Assembly: GCF_004011695.2 (NCBI RefSeq)
Contig: NC_082414.1
Coordinates: 434,001 to 498,000 of the forward strand
Length of the DNA: 64,000 nt
Source: Ascochyta rabiei
Lineage: Eukaryota > Ascomycota > Dothideomycetes > Pleosporales > Didymellaceae
Direction: 5' to 3'
Part shown: positions 23,725 to 34,049 of the stretch, one piece after another
Numbering within the stretch: the stretch's first letter is position 1
Layout: each line of letters opens with the position of its first letter
Position numbers and translations under genes: made by a program
The notes under the pieces: model-generated
Seen by the model: only the letters and a program-made list of their open reading frames with translations
Databases searched by the model: none
Told to the model about the DNA's origin: nothing

Positions 23725-25020
23725 ATGAAAGCCGGCTCCGAATCTCGCACGCTCGGCGAGCAGCCAGATCGAGCATCTATTGAATCCCTTGGGAAACGCA
23801 GTGATTGTGTTGCTGCCACTGCCTCCAGGCACCAGTCCAAGACGGCGCGAACTCGCTCTCGCTCCACACAATCTGGTTATGAATCGACTCGGACTTACGA
23901 TACTGGTAGACCCGCTCGACGTGCGGCATACCAGCAGCAGAGCGCAGCGCTGAAGTTCCTTTATAAAAAACCAACGGCACGTCCAGTGTCTGCCAAACCA
24001 GATGGAAGTGAAGAGGATGATGATGATATCATTAAGTGGTCAATGTATCCCCAGGTGATTGGAAAGCGCAGGTCTGAATTAGTTCGTGCGCGAGCGCAGT
24101 ATATGAAGTCTAGTCGAGCTTCAACTACTCCTAAAGGACAAATTGTGACTGACCGGCCAACAAACCATGCGACGCGCCACGAGTATAGGTCCCATTGCTG
24201 CTCGGTAGGGTCAGGCTTATCTTACGATTCCGGCTACGATACCGAGAGTATCATGGACGATCGACCGGTTCGAGCCTGCATCTACCCACAGCTCAAGTAC
24301 TGCAAAGTGCCAGGTAAGATGCCTGCTGAGCCCCAACAGCGCGACCCAGTCCTCTTGCCTGACAACACACTGTCTAGACACCCTTCTTCACACTCGCTTT
24401 CTTCTCGCATTCCTTGGAACAACACATACAGGCCTGGCGGACTCCCGCACGACGAATATCGCATCCTTGTCAGGCGACAGAAAATGCAACGTGTTCGTGA
24501 GATGCTGGAAGCGTTTTTCGCACACCACGGCAATCGACAGGGTCCACGTATCTGGCATGGGCTCAAGCAAGCCCACAGAATCCGACAAACCGAGCGGCGA
24601 CGCGTGTCCAAGGTTAATCTTGCAGTACGTAAGGCGATGAAAGCTAACCTTGACCTACGCAGCAACGGCTACGAGCTCGCCCGGTACCGCCACGCAGGTA
24701 AAATTCCCTACTGCGAGCTGAGCGACGTCGACGGTGTACCTCTTCCTCCGGCGATGATCGACGAGTTCACTCGCGCTTTTCGAGACGCTCAAGATGATGC
24801 ATATATGCTGAAGTTGACTCCCCTCCCGTATGGTCAGCCTATCCAGCATACATGGGTAGATGAACGTGTTCGACAAGCAGCAGCATGTCACCGAATGGAC
24901 AGCGGCATTGTGATGGAAGAGCCAGTCGAACGTCCACAGCTAGTGAGTAGGTTCAGCTGGGACAGCGATAGTGATCAAGAGGTACGCAAGCGGAAACGGT
25001 TGACGAAAGTGAAGCGATGA
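23725..25020 (+). CDS. hypothetical orphan protein, basic
   Basis: A 431-residue single-exon protein starting MKAGSESRTLGEQ. The N-terminal 60 residues are Ser/Arg-rich; an acidic SEEDDDDIIKWS element lies at about 94–105. The C-terminal half looks more folded: DEYRILVRRQKMQRVREMLE (about 249–268), many Arg/His residues, then a Tyr/Leu-rich region with LTPLPYGQPIQHTW and an acidic-then-basic tail ending KRKRLTKVKR. The last element is a likely nuclear-localisation signal. No known domain. It sits 260 bp after the previous gene on the same strand. Confidence 0.58.
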   Translation: MKAGSESRTLGEQPDRASIESLGKRSDCVAATASRHQSKTARTRSRSTQSGYESTRTYDTGRPARRAAYQQQSAALKFLYKKPTARPVSAKPDGSEEDDDDIIKWSMYPQVIGKRRSELVRARAQYMKSSRASTTPKGQIVTDRPTNHATRHEYRSHCCSVGSGLSYDSGYDTESIMDDRPVRACIYPQLKYCKVPGKMPAEPQQRDPVLLPDNTLSRHPSSHSLSSRIPWNNTYRPGGLPHDEYRILVRRQKMQRVREMLEAFFAHHGNRQGPRIWHGLKQAHRIRQTERRRVSKVNLAVRKAMKANLDLRSNGYELARYRHAGKIPYCELSDVDGVPLPPAMIDEFTRAFRDAQDDAYMLKLTPLPYGQPIQHTWVDERVRQAAACHRMDSGIVMEEPVERPQLVSRFSWDSDSDQEVRKRKRLTKVKR

Positions 25021-25577
25021 GATAGGCAAATGGACAAGAATGGAAAAGCAGAAAGACACACGTCATACCAGACCTCAAAAGTCGCGTGACCACAATGTTG
25101 GAAGTATTGTCAAGACACGCAGGTCAGTGTTCAGCCGGCCACCTTCGAAGTGGCAAATAGCATTGATGACCCGTCTACGAGCAAATGCTGAGCTAAGATT
25201 CTCGGGTACAATCAGAGCTGAATTTTGGGTAACGATCTTTGAAGCGGCAGGCGACTGATCGGTGTTTGAACAGCTCAACGAATGGGTAATAGAAGCTAGC
25301 GATAGATGGACGTCTGCGCGGACCGCGATGCCGGAGAAGAAAGTGTCATACTGTGCCGTTCGGTAGCCGGAACAATTACTTGAAGCGAATCCAGCCCAGA
25401 AACCACAGGTTGAGATGGTATCAGGAGTCTGGTGAATTTGGTAGGAGCTGTTGGTAAGATGAATGCGGTGACCGAACAACATGGCGTTGTAGAAACGTGT
25501 TGGGAGGCGTGTGTTCGATATCCAGACATGTCACGGCGCTGCCGCTGCTTTGAATACCACTAGTTGATGATGCAGTC

Positions 25578-25793
25578 ATGGCGCAGACAAGAGGGGTGAG
25601 AGGTGTTCGCGACTGGTCTTCTGCTTTGACCGGTATTCTCTTGAGCCTGCCACTTTACCCCAAAAGGCAAGCCCGCCACGAGCACCCAATCCTACACCTT
25701 CCCTTCACAGACACATCTCATTCGCAAAGAGGCAAGCCGTATTCGCTAGAGGAGTTGGACCAATTGCCAAGCGCCAGCAGGCGGGATGGATGA
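25578..25793 (+). CDS. possible small orphan protein
   Basis: A 71-residue frame starting MAQTRGVRGVRDWSSALTG, followed by GILLSLPLYP, and ending PSASRRDG. It lies in line with the orphan run and only 75 bp before the next gene. No family signature; it could equally be untranslated leader of the following gene. Confidence 0.3.
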   Translation: MAQTRGVRGVRDWSSALTGILLSLPLYPKRQARHEHPILHLPFTDTSHSQRGKPYSLEELDQLPSASRRDG

Positions 25794-25868
25794 TAACGCG
25801 TTTAAAGTGGATGTGACACCCGCATACTTCACGACGACTGCCAACGCTCTAGCATTCGTTCGTCCAGC

Positions 25869-26348
25869 ATGATGCAGACACGACCCAGCAAACGCAGCCA
25901 GCGCAGCTCGCACAACCCATATCGCGACTACGATGACAAGATACCCGCAAACCCCTTCCTGGACGAGAAAGAAAAGGCCCTGAGCAAGGAAGACGACCAG
26001 TCCCCACTATCGCCCATGTTCATCGACTACCTGCGCAAAAAGACCGCCGCCCCTTCCAGCGATCTTGAGAAGATCGATACAGCCAACATCAGCGACAAGT
26101 ACCACGGCATCAAGATCGCGCACACAATATCGCCCGTCGATGGGAAGACCTTGGGTTGCGACCGCGAACACACTTTCGATACCTTCGTCGACCAACGCAA
26201 AGTCAGTAGCGACGCGGGACAAACCAAGCGAGTCGGCCATGGATGGCAGGTTGCGAGGGCGATGAAGCGGGTGCTGAGCTCCAAGGGGCGGGATACGAGA
26301 AGGGCTAGACGACAAGAGGAGGCGCTACCGCAAGGGTTAGCCGCCTGA
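25869..26348 (+). CDS. small orphan protein with basic C-terminal helix
   Basis: A 159-residue single-exon protein starting MMQTRPSKRSQRSSHNPYRD. It contains NPFLDEKEKALSKEDDQSPL, then SPMFIDYLRKKT. Near its C-terminus WQVARAMKRVLSSKGR is followed by a long Arg-rich tail. VARAMKRVLSS (128–138) nearly matches VARILKRVKSS of the protein encoded at 21080–22258. No enzymatic motif. Likely nuclear or otherwise anionic-surface-bound by composition, but this is inference only. Confidence 0.6.
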   Translation: MMQTRPSKRSQRSSHNPYRDYDDKIPANPFLDEKEKALSKEDDQSPLSPMFIDYLRKKTAAPSSDLEKIDTANISDKYHGIKIAHTISPVDGKTLGCDREHTFDTFVDQRKVSSDAGQTKRVGHGWQVARAMKRVLSSKGRDTRRARRQEEALPQGLAA

Positions 26349-26652
26349 GCCGAGGAAGAGCTTGTGGCTGCTGGCAAGAATCAGTCATGGATGACGGAGG
26401 TCTCGCGCATGCTATGGTTCTAACGAGCATGTGTGCTGTGTCTTGTTCAGGTTGGAGCATCATCTGGAGTTGGTTGCGCGACGTTCGTCTGGTGTTCTTG
26501 TGTCACCGATTCCCTATACCCCTGTATTTAGCGTTCATGACTTGGTCCATACACGATTTCCAGTGGAAATGAAGTCTCCAGCAGGGAAGCAATTCATTTC
26601 TATAATGTTTATTTGTTTTGAATATTTTTTCAACGTTCGAGCTTGTCGTCGC

Positions 26653-27708
26653 TTACAAGACAATCTTCATGATCTTGCCGGCCTCAGACAAGGTGCCGTT
26701 GACAGGCGCAGCAACGCCACCGGACGTGGTAACGTACAGAACATTGGCAGCGATCTTGGACAGAAGGGCGGATGACGCGCCAGCAAGAGCCAAACTCCCA
26801 GCGTTGCCAGCAACGAGAGTGGGCTTGCCACCAGCAGCAGCGAACTTGACGACGGTGTTCTCAGGGTTTGTGGTGACGTAGACGGTGCCGTCAGCTGCAA
26901 CGTCAAGGTCGTCGAAAGAACCGCCAGTGTTCGCAAGCTCCTCGACAGCGATCTGCTTCAATGTAGCAGTCCCGGCAGCGAGATCGGCGCCAGAGGGGTA
27001 CTCGACGTTGATCCGGCGAAGGACACCGCCAGCGAAAACGGTATAGTAGAGGTAGTCACCCTTGATACGGAAGCCATCGATGCCAACAGCGAAGGCGGCG
27101 CCGGCGGGTGCGATCATGGTGTCGTCCTGCAGAGCAAGGCTGTTGGCACCAGTCGCAAGGTCAACAGCCCAGATACCACCAACGACTGAGTCAGTGATGA
27201 GAAGACCCTTCGATTCTCCAGCTTCGAACGAGCCCATGCCGTTGAGGAACTTGGCCTCAGGAAGCTTGGTGATGAGTGTAGCGGTTGCCTCGGCTTCCGA
27301 CATGCTGAGTTTCCAGGTGCTCCAGCTGCCAGCCTCAGGTGTGAATGTGGCGGCATCGACGTTACCGACTGCAACAGCAAACTCGTCGTTGTTGCCAGTA
27401 GGTGTAATGCCAGTCACTGAGTTGGCACCGGGGAAGCTGTAGACCAACTCAGCAGAACCAGTCTCCGGGTCGATGAGCCAGAGTTCGGGAGTGAACATGC
27501 GGGTGACGAGGAGCTGGCCATTGGAGCGCTCAGCAATGTTCTCCACCCAGGCGCCAGAGCCAGCTGGGAACTGGTAAATCGTAGACAAAGCAGGAACTGA
27601 GGTCGAGGTAGTAGTAACCACGGGAGCAGGGCATGCAGCCGGTGCAGCAAGGCCGGTCCTTGCGAATAGAGCGCATGTCGCATTTGCGAGGAAAGCAAGG
27701 CCGCGCAT
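26653..27708 (-). CDS. secreted beta-propeller (SMP-30/gluconolactonase-like) protein
   Basis: A 351-residue single-exon protein. The start at 27708 gives a signal-like N-terminus (MRGLAFLANATCALFARTGLAAPA) with an AXA-type cleavage site. The mature part shows the regular strand spacing of a six-bladed propeller: VENIAERSNGQLLVTRM, ELWLIDPETG, VTGITPTGNNDEFAVAVGN, GLLITDSVVGGIWAVDLATG, FDDLDVAADGTVYVTTNPEN and NVLYVTTSGGV. This is the usual pattern of fungal SMP-30-like and NHL-like secreted proteins. Activity cannot be predicted, because the metal ligands of true lactonases are not clear. A TATA-like box lies about 85 bp upstream of the start. Confidence 0.78.
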   Translation of the reverse strand: MRGLAFLANATCALFARTGLAAPAACPAPVVTTTSTSVPALSTIYQFPAGSGAWVENIAERSNGQLLVTRMFTPELWLIDPETGSAELVYSFPGANSVTGITPTGNNDEFAVAVGNVDAATFTPEAGSWSTWKLSMSEAEATATLITKLPEAKFLNGMGSFEAGESKGLLITDSVVGGIWAVDLATGANSLALQDDTMIAPAGAAFAVGIDGFRIKGDYLYYTVFAGGVLRRINVEYPSGADLAAGTATLKQIAVEELANTGGSFDDLDVAADGTVYVTTNPENTVVKFAAAGGKPTLVAGNAGSLALAGASSALLSKIAANVLYVTTSGGVAAPVNGTLSEAGKIMKIVL

Positions 27709-29245
27709 GTTGATGGTAGGTAGGGATTCTGATTGATCCGCTGGATGACCTGGTACAGCGATGGTTTGCATGAGCAGGGCCCAAGTCGACTTATATATCT
27801 CGCCATGGTCTAACGCCCGTACCGTAAATCTCTGTCTCTTTCCAGCACATCCGCGATGTGGAGCAGGCAACATGTCTCGACCTCAGGGAAGCCATTTTGC
27901 CGGTCCGTGGTGGATATGGTACAACGAGTCAATTGGTCGACACCGCGCACAAAACATCGAGTCGAATGCAGGTACACCGTCCGGCAGGCAAATCTCTGGG
28001 ATCTTACTTGAATCTGGTCAGTGTTCCGGTGTGGACGCATGGGGACGGAGGCTCTGTGGATCAACCCTGCGGGTGTATGGATCCCTGCTTAACCTGAAAT
28101 ATCATTGTGGGCACGAGACTGCAGGAATAAGAACACCAGCCCATCGCTGGTGAGATCTTGGTACGGTACACTTCCCTCCCGCGCCTCTTGTAGAATTTGT
28201 CAAAGCAAGTACTGGACGCATTTAGCTCCAGATCGCTCAGGTGTTCGGCGTGCAAAGATACACGCGGCTGCGGCTCGGGACAGGCCCCCCATCCCTACTT
28301 TTGCCGCGCTCGCCCCTGTTTAGCCCCAGGGTCAGGGAACGAGAGTCGAAACAGGATGCAAGGCCTGCTAGGGATTGAAACATCCATCTGCGCCTTTGCA
28401 CGGTCTCTGTTCGACTCTCGGCACCTGGCTCCAAAGGCATCCATCTTGATTTCTGAAAAATTCAAACTGGGCCGTCTGCACACACGCCGGATCCGGCGAC
28501 AGTTTGTTCGTGCAAAGCCAGAGTCAGGGGCAACTAGACGACTACGCAGGAAAGGGGAGACACGAAGACAGCGTGGGACGGTGGTGATGCTTGTGCGATT
28601 AGGCGTCACTTTCGGCAGATGCTACCGATGGGGCAGCCTCGGCGATACTTTCCCATTGAGCTACGACGGCAACGACATCCCAACAGCAAACACGCACTTT
28701 CAGCATAATTGTTATACAACTCATAAGTGGAGTAAGAGCCAATTCCTCGGAGAATCCATTTGCAGCATTGTCTCATTTCATCTTCATTGGTCTCAGGGCA
28801 ACATTTGCATTTCGTTCAGGCAGGCATTCTCGTCGTTGTTTGAATGAAACCCAGGGCCTCCTTGATACATGTTCTTGAACCACGTCGAGTCATAGCTCCA
28901 GTTTGCTTCGTTTTTTGTCGCCGAAGGTGAAAGAAGTCGACAACTCCTACGTCTTCTGGTAAATGCACTGTGTTACGAACAAGCACAGACTTTTATACAC
29001 CTTGCCCTCTGAAGTCCTCGGCTGACAGTATGCCCCCTCTCTTCTCACGATGTATGAATCAGGGTGGATGACATGATTGAAACAGTGGCTATTACTACTC
29101 GCTCTCAGGCTGCACACGCATGGCGACACACACATACCAATACACCAAGGCCCCGGTTCTCAAGGCTTTAGTCGAGGGCGAGGAAGAGGGAGACCGATGC
29201 TATACGGCAGCCCTGTGCGCAATTCACCACCAGAATGAGACTTAG
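27709..29245. other. intergenic, no gene recognised
   Basis: The region contains the upstream sequence of the propeller gene, including its TATA-like box, and further downstream only short frames on both strands without splice support. Confidence 0.4.
27790..27797 (-). promoter_or_regulatory. TATA-like box of the beta-propeller gene
   Basis: Minus-strand TATATAAG, 82–89 bp before the start codon at 27708. Confidence 0.5.
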
Positions 29246-30520
29246 CACCTTACACTCCGCCGGCCGTGTACGGCGATTACTCCCATAACGTTCCAAAAAA
29301 GCAAGCCATCGACATTACGCTCTGAACAGCAAGAAGCCACTCCCGTACCAGCACAGCCTTCTGACCACACCTCCGAGAAACAAGAAATAACTCATGACGT
29401 GGCACAGCCATCGCAGGGCAATTTGGCTGTCGCTCTGGCCGGCTTTTTGCAGCAGAACTGAGAAATGGCGGAAATGATAACGCGTATGATGGTACTCAAT
29501 GCGAATCACGAGCAGGTTATGGAGTTGCTCACACAGTCTAGGCCAGCAACAAACCATCCAGCCTTGGCCAATTCGTTACAAGACACAATCGGCCCAATGG
29601 AAGAATTCTCAACTGAACCACATTCCACACCGCGTTCAGCTGAGAGAGTTGATGAAGCAACACAGCAGTTCGTCCAGTATTTGGGATCGCGGCTTGTGTT
29701 AGAGTCATTAGCTAAGGCACTTGAGCATAAGCCATCCTAGCAGGAATTATCGGTAGGTCTGCAACAAGCTCCTCAAGCCACGGTTAGGCCATCCAAGGAG
29801 CGAACCCAGGATGTCGGTGAAACCTCAGAGGAGCCGCCGAAAGATACGCGATCATTCCTACCCGGGACGGTGGAAGATCGCTGGAATTACGCGAAAAGCT
29901 TATTTTCGGACCGATTGTTACAATCTTCCAATCACGATGACTTACTGGTCTTTGTGACGACGTCCGCCCAATACCTGGAGCATCTTGAAGAATAACTGGC
30001 TGGCAAGCACGTCAAGCAAGTCGTCGTTGACTTTATCATGGTCAGGGGGGCATTGACAAACACATTCGTCTTCAGACTGAAGCTGAGGAGACGATTTTCA
30101 ATATCAGGTATCGATGACGTTGATGAGACCTCGGACGAATCAGATTTGAAAGAAGACTCAGACTCAGACCTGTCGGAGGAGCCTTTACCTGAAATCAGGG
30201 GACTTCCGCAATTTCCATCAGTGTTGAGGTTGTGTGGTGAAGGAGGCGACGAGCGAGCGCAAAGACTCTACGACGATGATTTTCAAGCTTATCACGAGAC
30301 CGCCGGGAGGGAGACAGCAGAACTCAAGTTGCAGGTCTGAAATGGGCAAGTGCATGCTCTAAGCCCCTCTGTCGCGATCGTGGGACACCGGACAGAGAAG
30401 CTCACCGGGAGGATATGGACGAGAAGGGTCTTGGCCGGTCTTGACTATTGGGGAGCAGGGGCATTGATTCTACCAAGCATGAACGACATGTTTCAGATAC
30501 CTCGCGGCAGCGGATTTTGA
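29246..30520 (+). pseudogene. decayed gene of unknown family with four in-frame stops
   Basis: One frame (positions congruent to 2 modulo 3) keeps protein-like composition over 1.27 kb but is cut by stops at 29459 (TGA), 29738 (TAG), 29993 (TAA) and 30338 (TGA). The pieces include NLAVALAGFLQQN, EMAEMITRMMVLNANHEQVM, LLVFVTTSAQYLEHLEE, KQVVVDFIMVRGALTNTFVF, a Ser/Asp-rich acidic stretch, and after the last stop LDYWGAGALILPSMNDMF. I do not recognise the family. All four stops could come from single C-to-T (or G-to-A) changes (CGA/TGG, CAG, CAA), the change made by repeat-induced point mutation, but no second copy is in the window. No frameshift is needed to follow it. Confidence 0.6.
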
Positions 30521-30534
30521 GTTGTTGATAAGCC

Positions 30535-31701
30535 TCAATCCCACTCTGACTTCAGGCCATTGACGCCTATTGGGACTTCACCGAGAGTTGTAATGCGGAA
30601 ACCTTGACGTAGTCCCTCCCCTTCATCACTGGTGTTGTAATCACTGATAGCAGTGTGTGCTGTCACACGATTGTCCCAAAGTGCAACAGTCCGGTCATCC
30701 CACTTGACGCGAGCCTGGATATCTTGGCTTTGCGAGATGTGCTATCGATGGTCAGCTTCCAACAGCCCTGATTACTCGAAAGGGAGATCACGAACCGTAA
30801 ACAACAACTTCAGAATCGCCTCGCTCTCCTCAGTCTTCAGCCCCACAATTCTCTTCGTAAAGCCCGGGTTCACAAACAAGACCTTCTGCCTCGTCACAGG
30901 ATGCACTCGAACGATTGGATGGTAGCTCTTCACTGGCTCTCTGCGTACAAAGTGCCCGTCTCTCCTAGCGTTCTCGGCTTGAGGAAACCCGCTATGCTCC
31001 GCTCTCAGCCCCTCGAGGAAAGCTCTCAGCGGCTCAGACAGTCGATCATAGGCCGCTGCTTGGCTCGTCCACGCCGTATCTCCGCCTGTCTCGGGGACTT
31101 GCAACAGAGTCAAAAGCGTGATACCAGGCGGCTGATGTTCATACGAGACATCGGAGTGGTAACCCGTGGTGGTGAGCTTGCCATCGCTGCGGCCGAGGCG
31201 GTATAGGTTGTCTTTCCCCAAATAGATCGAGTGGAACTCGATATGGTCCTTGACGTGAGCGCCAACAGGGTGGACGTGGAGGCGGCCGAAATGCTGGCCA
31301 AATTCCTTCTGGGCAGCTGGGCCGATGTCTTTGAAGTCTTGGTCGCGGAAGATTACAACGCCTCGTTCGGCGATGAGGAGGGCGAGGTCGTCTTTTTGAG
31401 CTGGCGTGAGCTGTGAGAGCTGCAGGCCGGTGATTTCAGTACCAGTCCGCGGTGTAAGCTTGGTGACTTTAAGGTTGGTGTTTTCCTTCGAAAGCAAGTT
31501 GGCTTTACCGGGTTCGGCGTGGTGGCCGCGATCGTCGAAATCGAAGAGTTCTGTAGGTGGGAACTTGGTGGTGGTATCGTACACTGGAAGGTAAGATGCG
31601 TACTTGGAATAGTTGTGGACCTTGTCATCGTAGGCTACTGCGAGCTTAATTGGTGTACCCTCGGCGTTCGTGGTCTCTTTGATGTGGGTCGTGGTTGCCA
31701 T
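30535..31701 (-). CDS. TauD/TfdA-family Fe(II)/2-oxoglutarate dioxygenase
   Basis: Exon 1 is 30796–31701 and exon 2 is 30535–30741. A 54-bp intron (GTTCGT…GATAG, phase 0) separates them; the product is 370 residues. The fold matches alpha-ketoglutarate-dependent taurine/sulfonate dioxygenases such as yeast Jlp1. The metal site is visible: HSD (His182, Asp184) in GYHSDVSYEHQPPG, and a distal His331 in WDNRVTAHTA. The Arg for 2-oxoglutarate is expected just after, in QGFRITTLG. ERGVVIFRDQDF and HFGRLHVHPVG are further family blocks. Such enzymes release sulfite from alkylsulfonates or act on related substrates; the substrate is not determined by sequence. A paralogue lies at 62.6 kb. A TATA-like box is about 85 bp upstream. 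Confidence 0.9.
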
Positions 31702-32539
31702 CTTGAATTTTGAGATGGTGCTAAGTTCTGGGCCTACACTACAGCCGCAAACTCGTTGACTTTATATCCACAGCCTTTCTTCGCTTATATAGGATGATTT
31801 ATCGCAGTCTCTGCTACGGATGTCTATTTGTGTATAGTTCAAGCACGACATTTGACCCCGCACAAACGCAACATTGCATCAAAGATCGACGTTGTCGGAC
31901 GTACACACCTCAGCCGATAGCTTCGTTCGCTGGAAAAACAACTATGACTGCTCGTAAGTATCCTGCACCCTCAAAGAGCAAACCGATATTGACAAAGTCG
32001 AGCATGGATCTGTACTTCGAATGCGGCCATAGCCAGCACAGTACATCAGTTAGCCACCACATATGAATACTGACAAGAAAAACTGCTTCGGCTGCCGAGG
32101 AGATGGGTTACAAGATGCACGTGTTCTGGCATCTTGCGTTCCATACTGAAACGGGACGTCAGCAATGCGATAGTTGCAACGCTTTTCTTGTAAGTTGCCT
32201 TGGCTAAACACAACAAAAAGGGATTATTCGTGTGGAGGTCACGGACAATTGAAGGGCTGGATATAGACGACAGATCTCGGACGCTTTGTGGTTCAGAATG
32301 TAGAATGTAAATCCCGAGAGCCATTGACATGTTCTACCTAGGGCGAACTGGCTTCATTATCTATTATACCTGCATGTCCAGCTCTTCTCATGATCTGTCT
32401 ATATACGAAAAAGATATACATACCATAAAAAACAGAGAATCAATCAAACAAAACGAACCCCGCGGCGGAAAAACCACGCCATCGTCCATCACCTCCACCT
32501 CACATGCACCCCAATACTCTACTAGAGATAGAGACTCCC
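31702..32539. other. intergenic
   Basis: Contains the TauD gene's TATA-like box. Apart from that I see only short frames without domains; the stretch at about 32450–32540 is C- and A-rich and overlaps the 3' end of the next minus-strand gene. Confidence 0.4.
31784..31791 (-). promoter_or_regulatory. TATA-like box of the TauD-type gene
   Basis: Minus-strand TATATAAG, 83–90 bp before the start codon at 31701. Confidence 0.55.
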
Positions 32540-33034
32540 TCACCACATCCTCCTCGGCAAACTCATTCCCTTCCTACCACCATCATCCTCCCAAACCTCC
32601 TCATCCTCAACAAGCACCCCCTCTTTGCTCTCCTCGACAAAATACTCTCTACTCGCAACACTACCGGACACCCTCTCCACCTCGTCAACATCCCCACTCA
32701 ACAAGTTCATCCTCTTCTTCCTCTGTACACGAATTCCTAGTACGGCACAGACGAGCAGAACAAGCACACCGATCGCAGTGCACAAGCCCGCGATAGCTGC
32801 AGAGTCAAGGCGCGGGGTAGAAGTAGTTGGCAGAGCAGACGGCACAGGCGGGATCGTAGCACCGTGCAGATGCGAGATCGCAGATACAGGTACAGAAACG
32901 GATGGCGAGAAGGCGGAAGCAGGCGGTGCTGAAAGCGAGTCGGTGGCGACCTCTACATTCGCGTCATCCACCCCACCAGGTGCATCTGCGCGCTTGACAA
33001 CATGGTCCTGCTCTGTCCGTAAGCCCGCGATCAT
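32540..33034 (-). CDS. single-pass membrane protein, N-terminus uncertain
   Basis: A 164-residue frame. After an N-terminal part with a KR dibasic site there is a Ser/Thr/Pro/Ala-rich, probably O-glycosylated stalk (about 20–80). A single hydrophobic segment IAGLCTAIGVLVLLVCAVLG (about 80–100) is followed by a basic stop-transfer RVQRKKR and an acidic cytoplasmic tail ending in PRRMW. This is the layout of fungal Mid2/WSC-like surface proteins. No signal peptide is present at the annotated start, so an upstream exon is likely; a GT near 33051 upstream and frames up to 33480 are candidates, but I could not settle the splice. Confidence 0.5.
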   Translation of the reverse strand: MIAGLRTEQDHVVKRADAPGGVDDANVEVATDSLSAPPASAFSPSVSVPVSAISHLHGATIPPVPSALPTTSTPRLDSAAIAGLCTAIGVLVLLVCAVLGIRVQRKKRMNLLSGDVDEVERVSGSVASREYFVEESKEGVLVEDEEVWEDDGGRKGMSLPRRMW

Positions 33035-34049
33035 CTCAAGTCACGTCACATACCAGCCACCATGCCGTGTCGGAATCTGCACCTACCAATCTCTGCATCT
33101 CGAACGCTTCTTCCTCTCGGTGACCTGCGGATCTGATGCCGTATGCACTCCACACGCTCCTCGAGCGCTTCATCTTCGCGAGAAAAGAAGACAGCAGCAG
33201 CGCAGAGCACATTATCGACTTTCTCCCCGCAGCAGCCAGCGACACAAGCAGATCCCGATCCGGACGCAGACAGCAACGCCGCGTCGACTCGATGGAAGGA
33301 AGCCGAACGAAGCCTGTAAGAATGGCCAGGTGAATCGCGACGAGTCTGAGATTGGGTAAGTGGATAGACAACCGCGAGACCACAAACGCTAGCCACGAGG
33401 AATAATCGAATACAGATATCGCCGCGTGTCGGTGTAGATGTGGACAGAGATGAAGAAACAAACAAATACATCCACGGACCAACGGACGGCTAAATCAACA
33501 CAAGCGCAGATAAACCAGTTTGGATCCGTGGTCCATGCATGCATGCATGCAGGCAGGCAGGCAGTACATTGCACGACGGCGGTTCCGCCGTTTGTGTACC
33601 GTTACCTTGCACATCCTTTATTATTATGGGGATCTAGAGGAAGCTTTTCCTTCCTTTTTCTTTCCCCATTTTTTTCTTCTCTCGTTTCGTTCCGTTTCGT
33701 TTCGTCTCATGTCATCTTCTCTCATCTACTCAATCTCATCTCAGCAAGTGGCGATTGACTCGACGAATGAGTGAACGAGCATGGCGTCTTGAGTGGAATT
33801 CGAGAAGGAGATGGTTGAGTCTTATGATATTGAAAGAGAGGTGGGGTGAAGCTTATTTCGTAGTACTTCGTAGTACTTTGTACGACAGGAAAAGGTGCAG
33901 ATATTGACTGTGTAGAAATACAAGGGCACACACTACATATGTCGTGCAACCCCACCGCCCAGCAACGAAAGTCAACAAACAACGACGGGCTTAGACACGA
34001 CGGCACGAATTATCCCGCCACTGACCCAGCTGGGGTCTTTGTCGCAACT
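33035..34049. other. intergenic with short tetranucleotide repeat
   Basis: A (GCAT)n then (GGCA)n microsatellite lies at about 33534–33564. TTTCGTTCCG-type pyrimidine repeats lie near 33680–33720. Candidate upstream exons of the membrane-protein gene fall at 33035–33480. Nothing else recognised. Confidence 0.5.
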
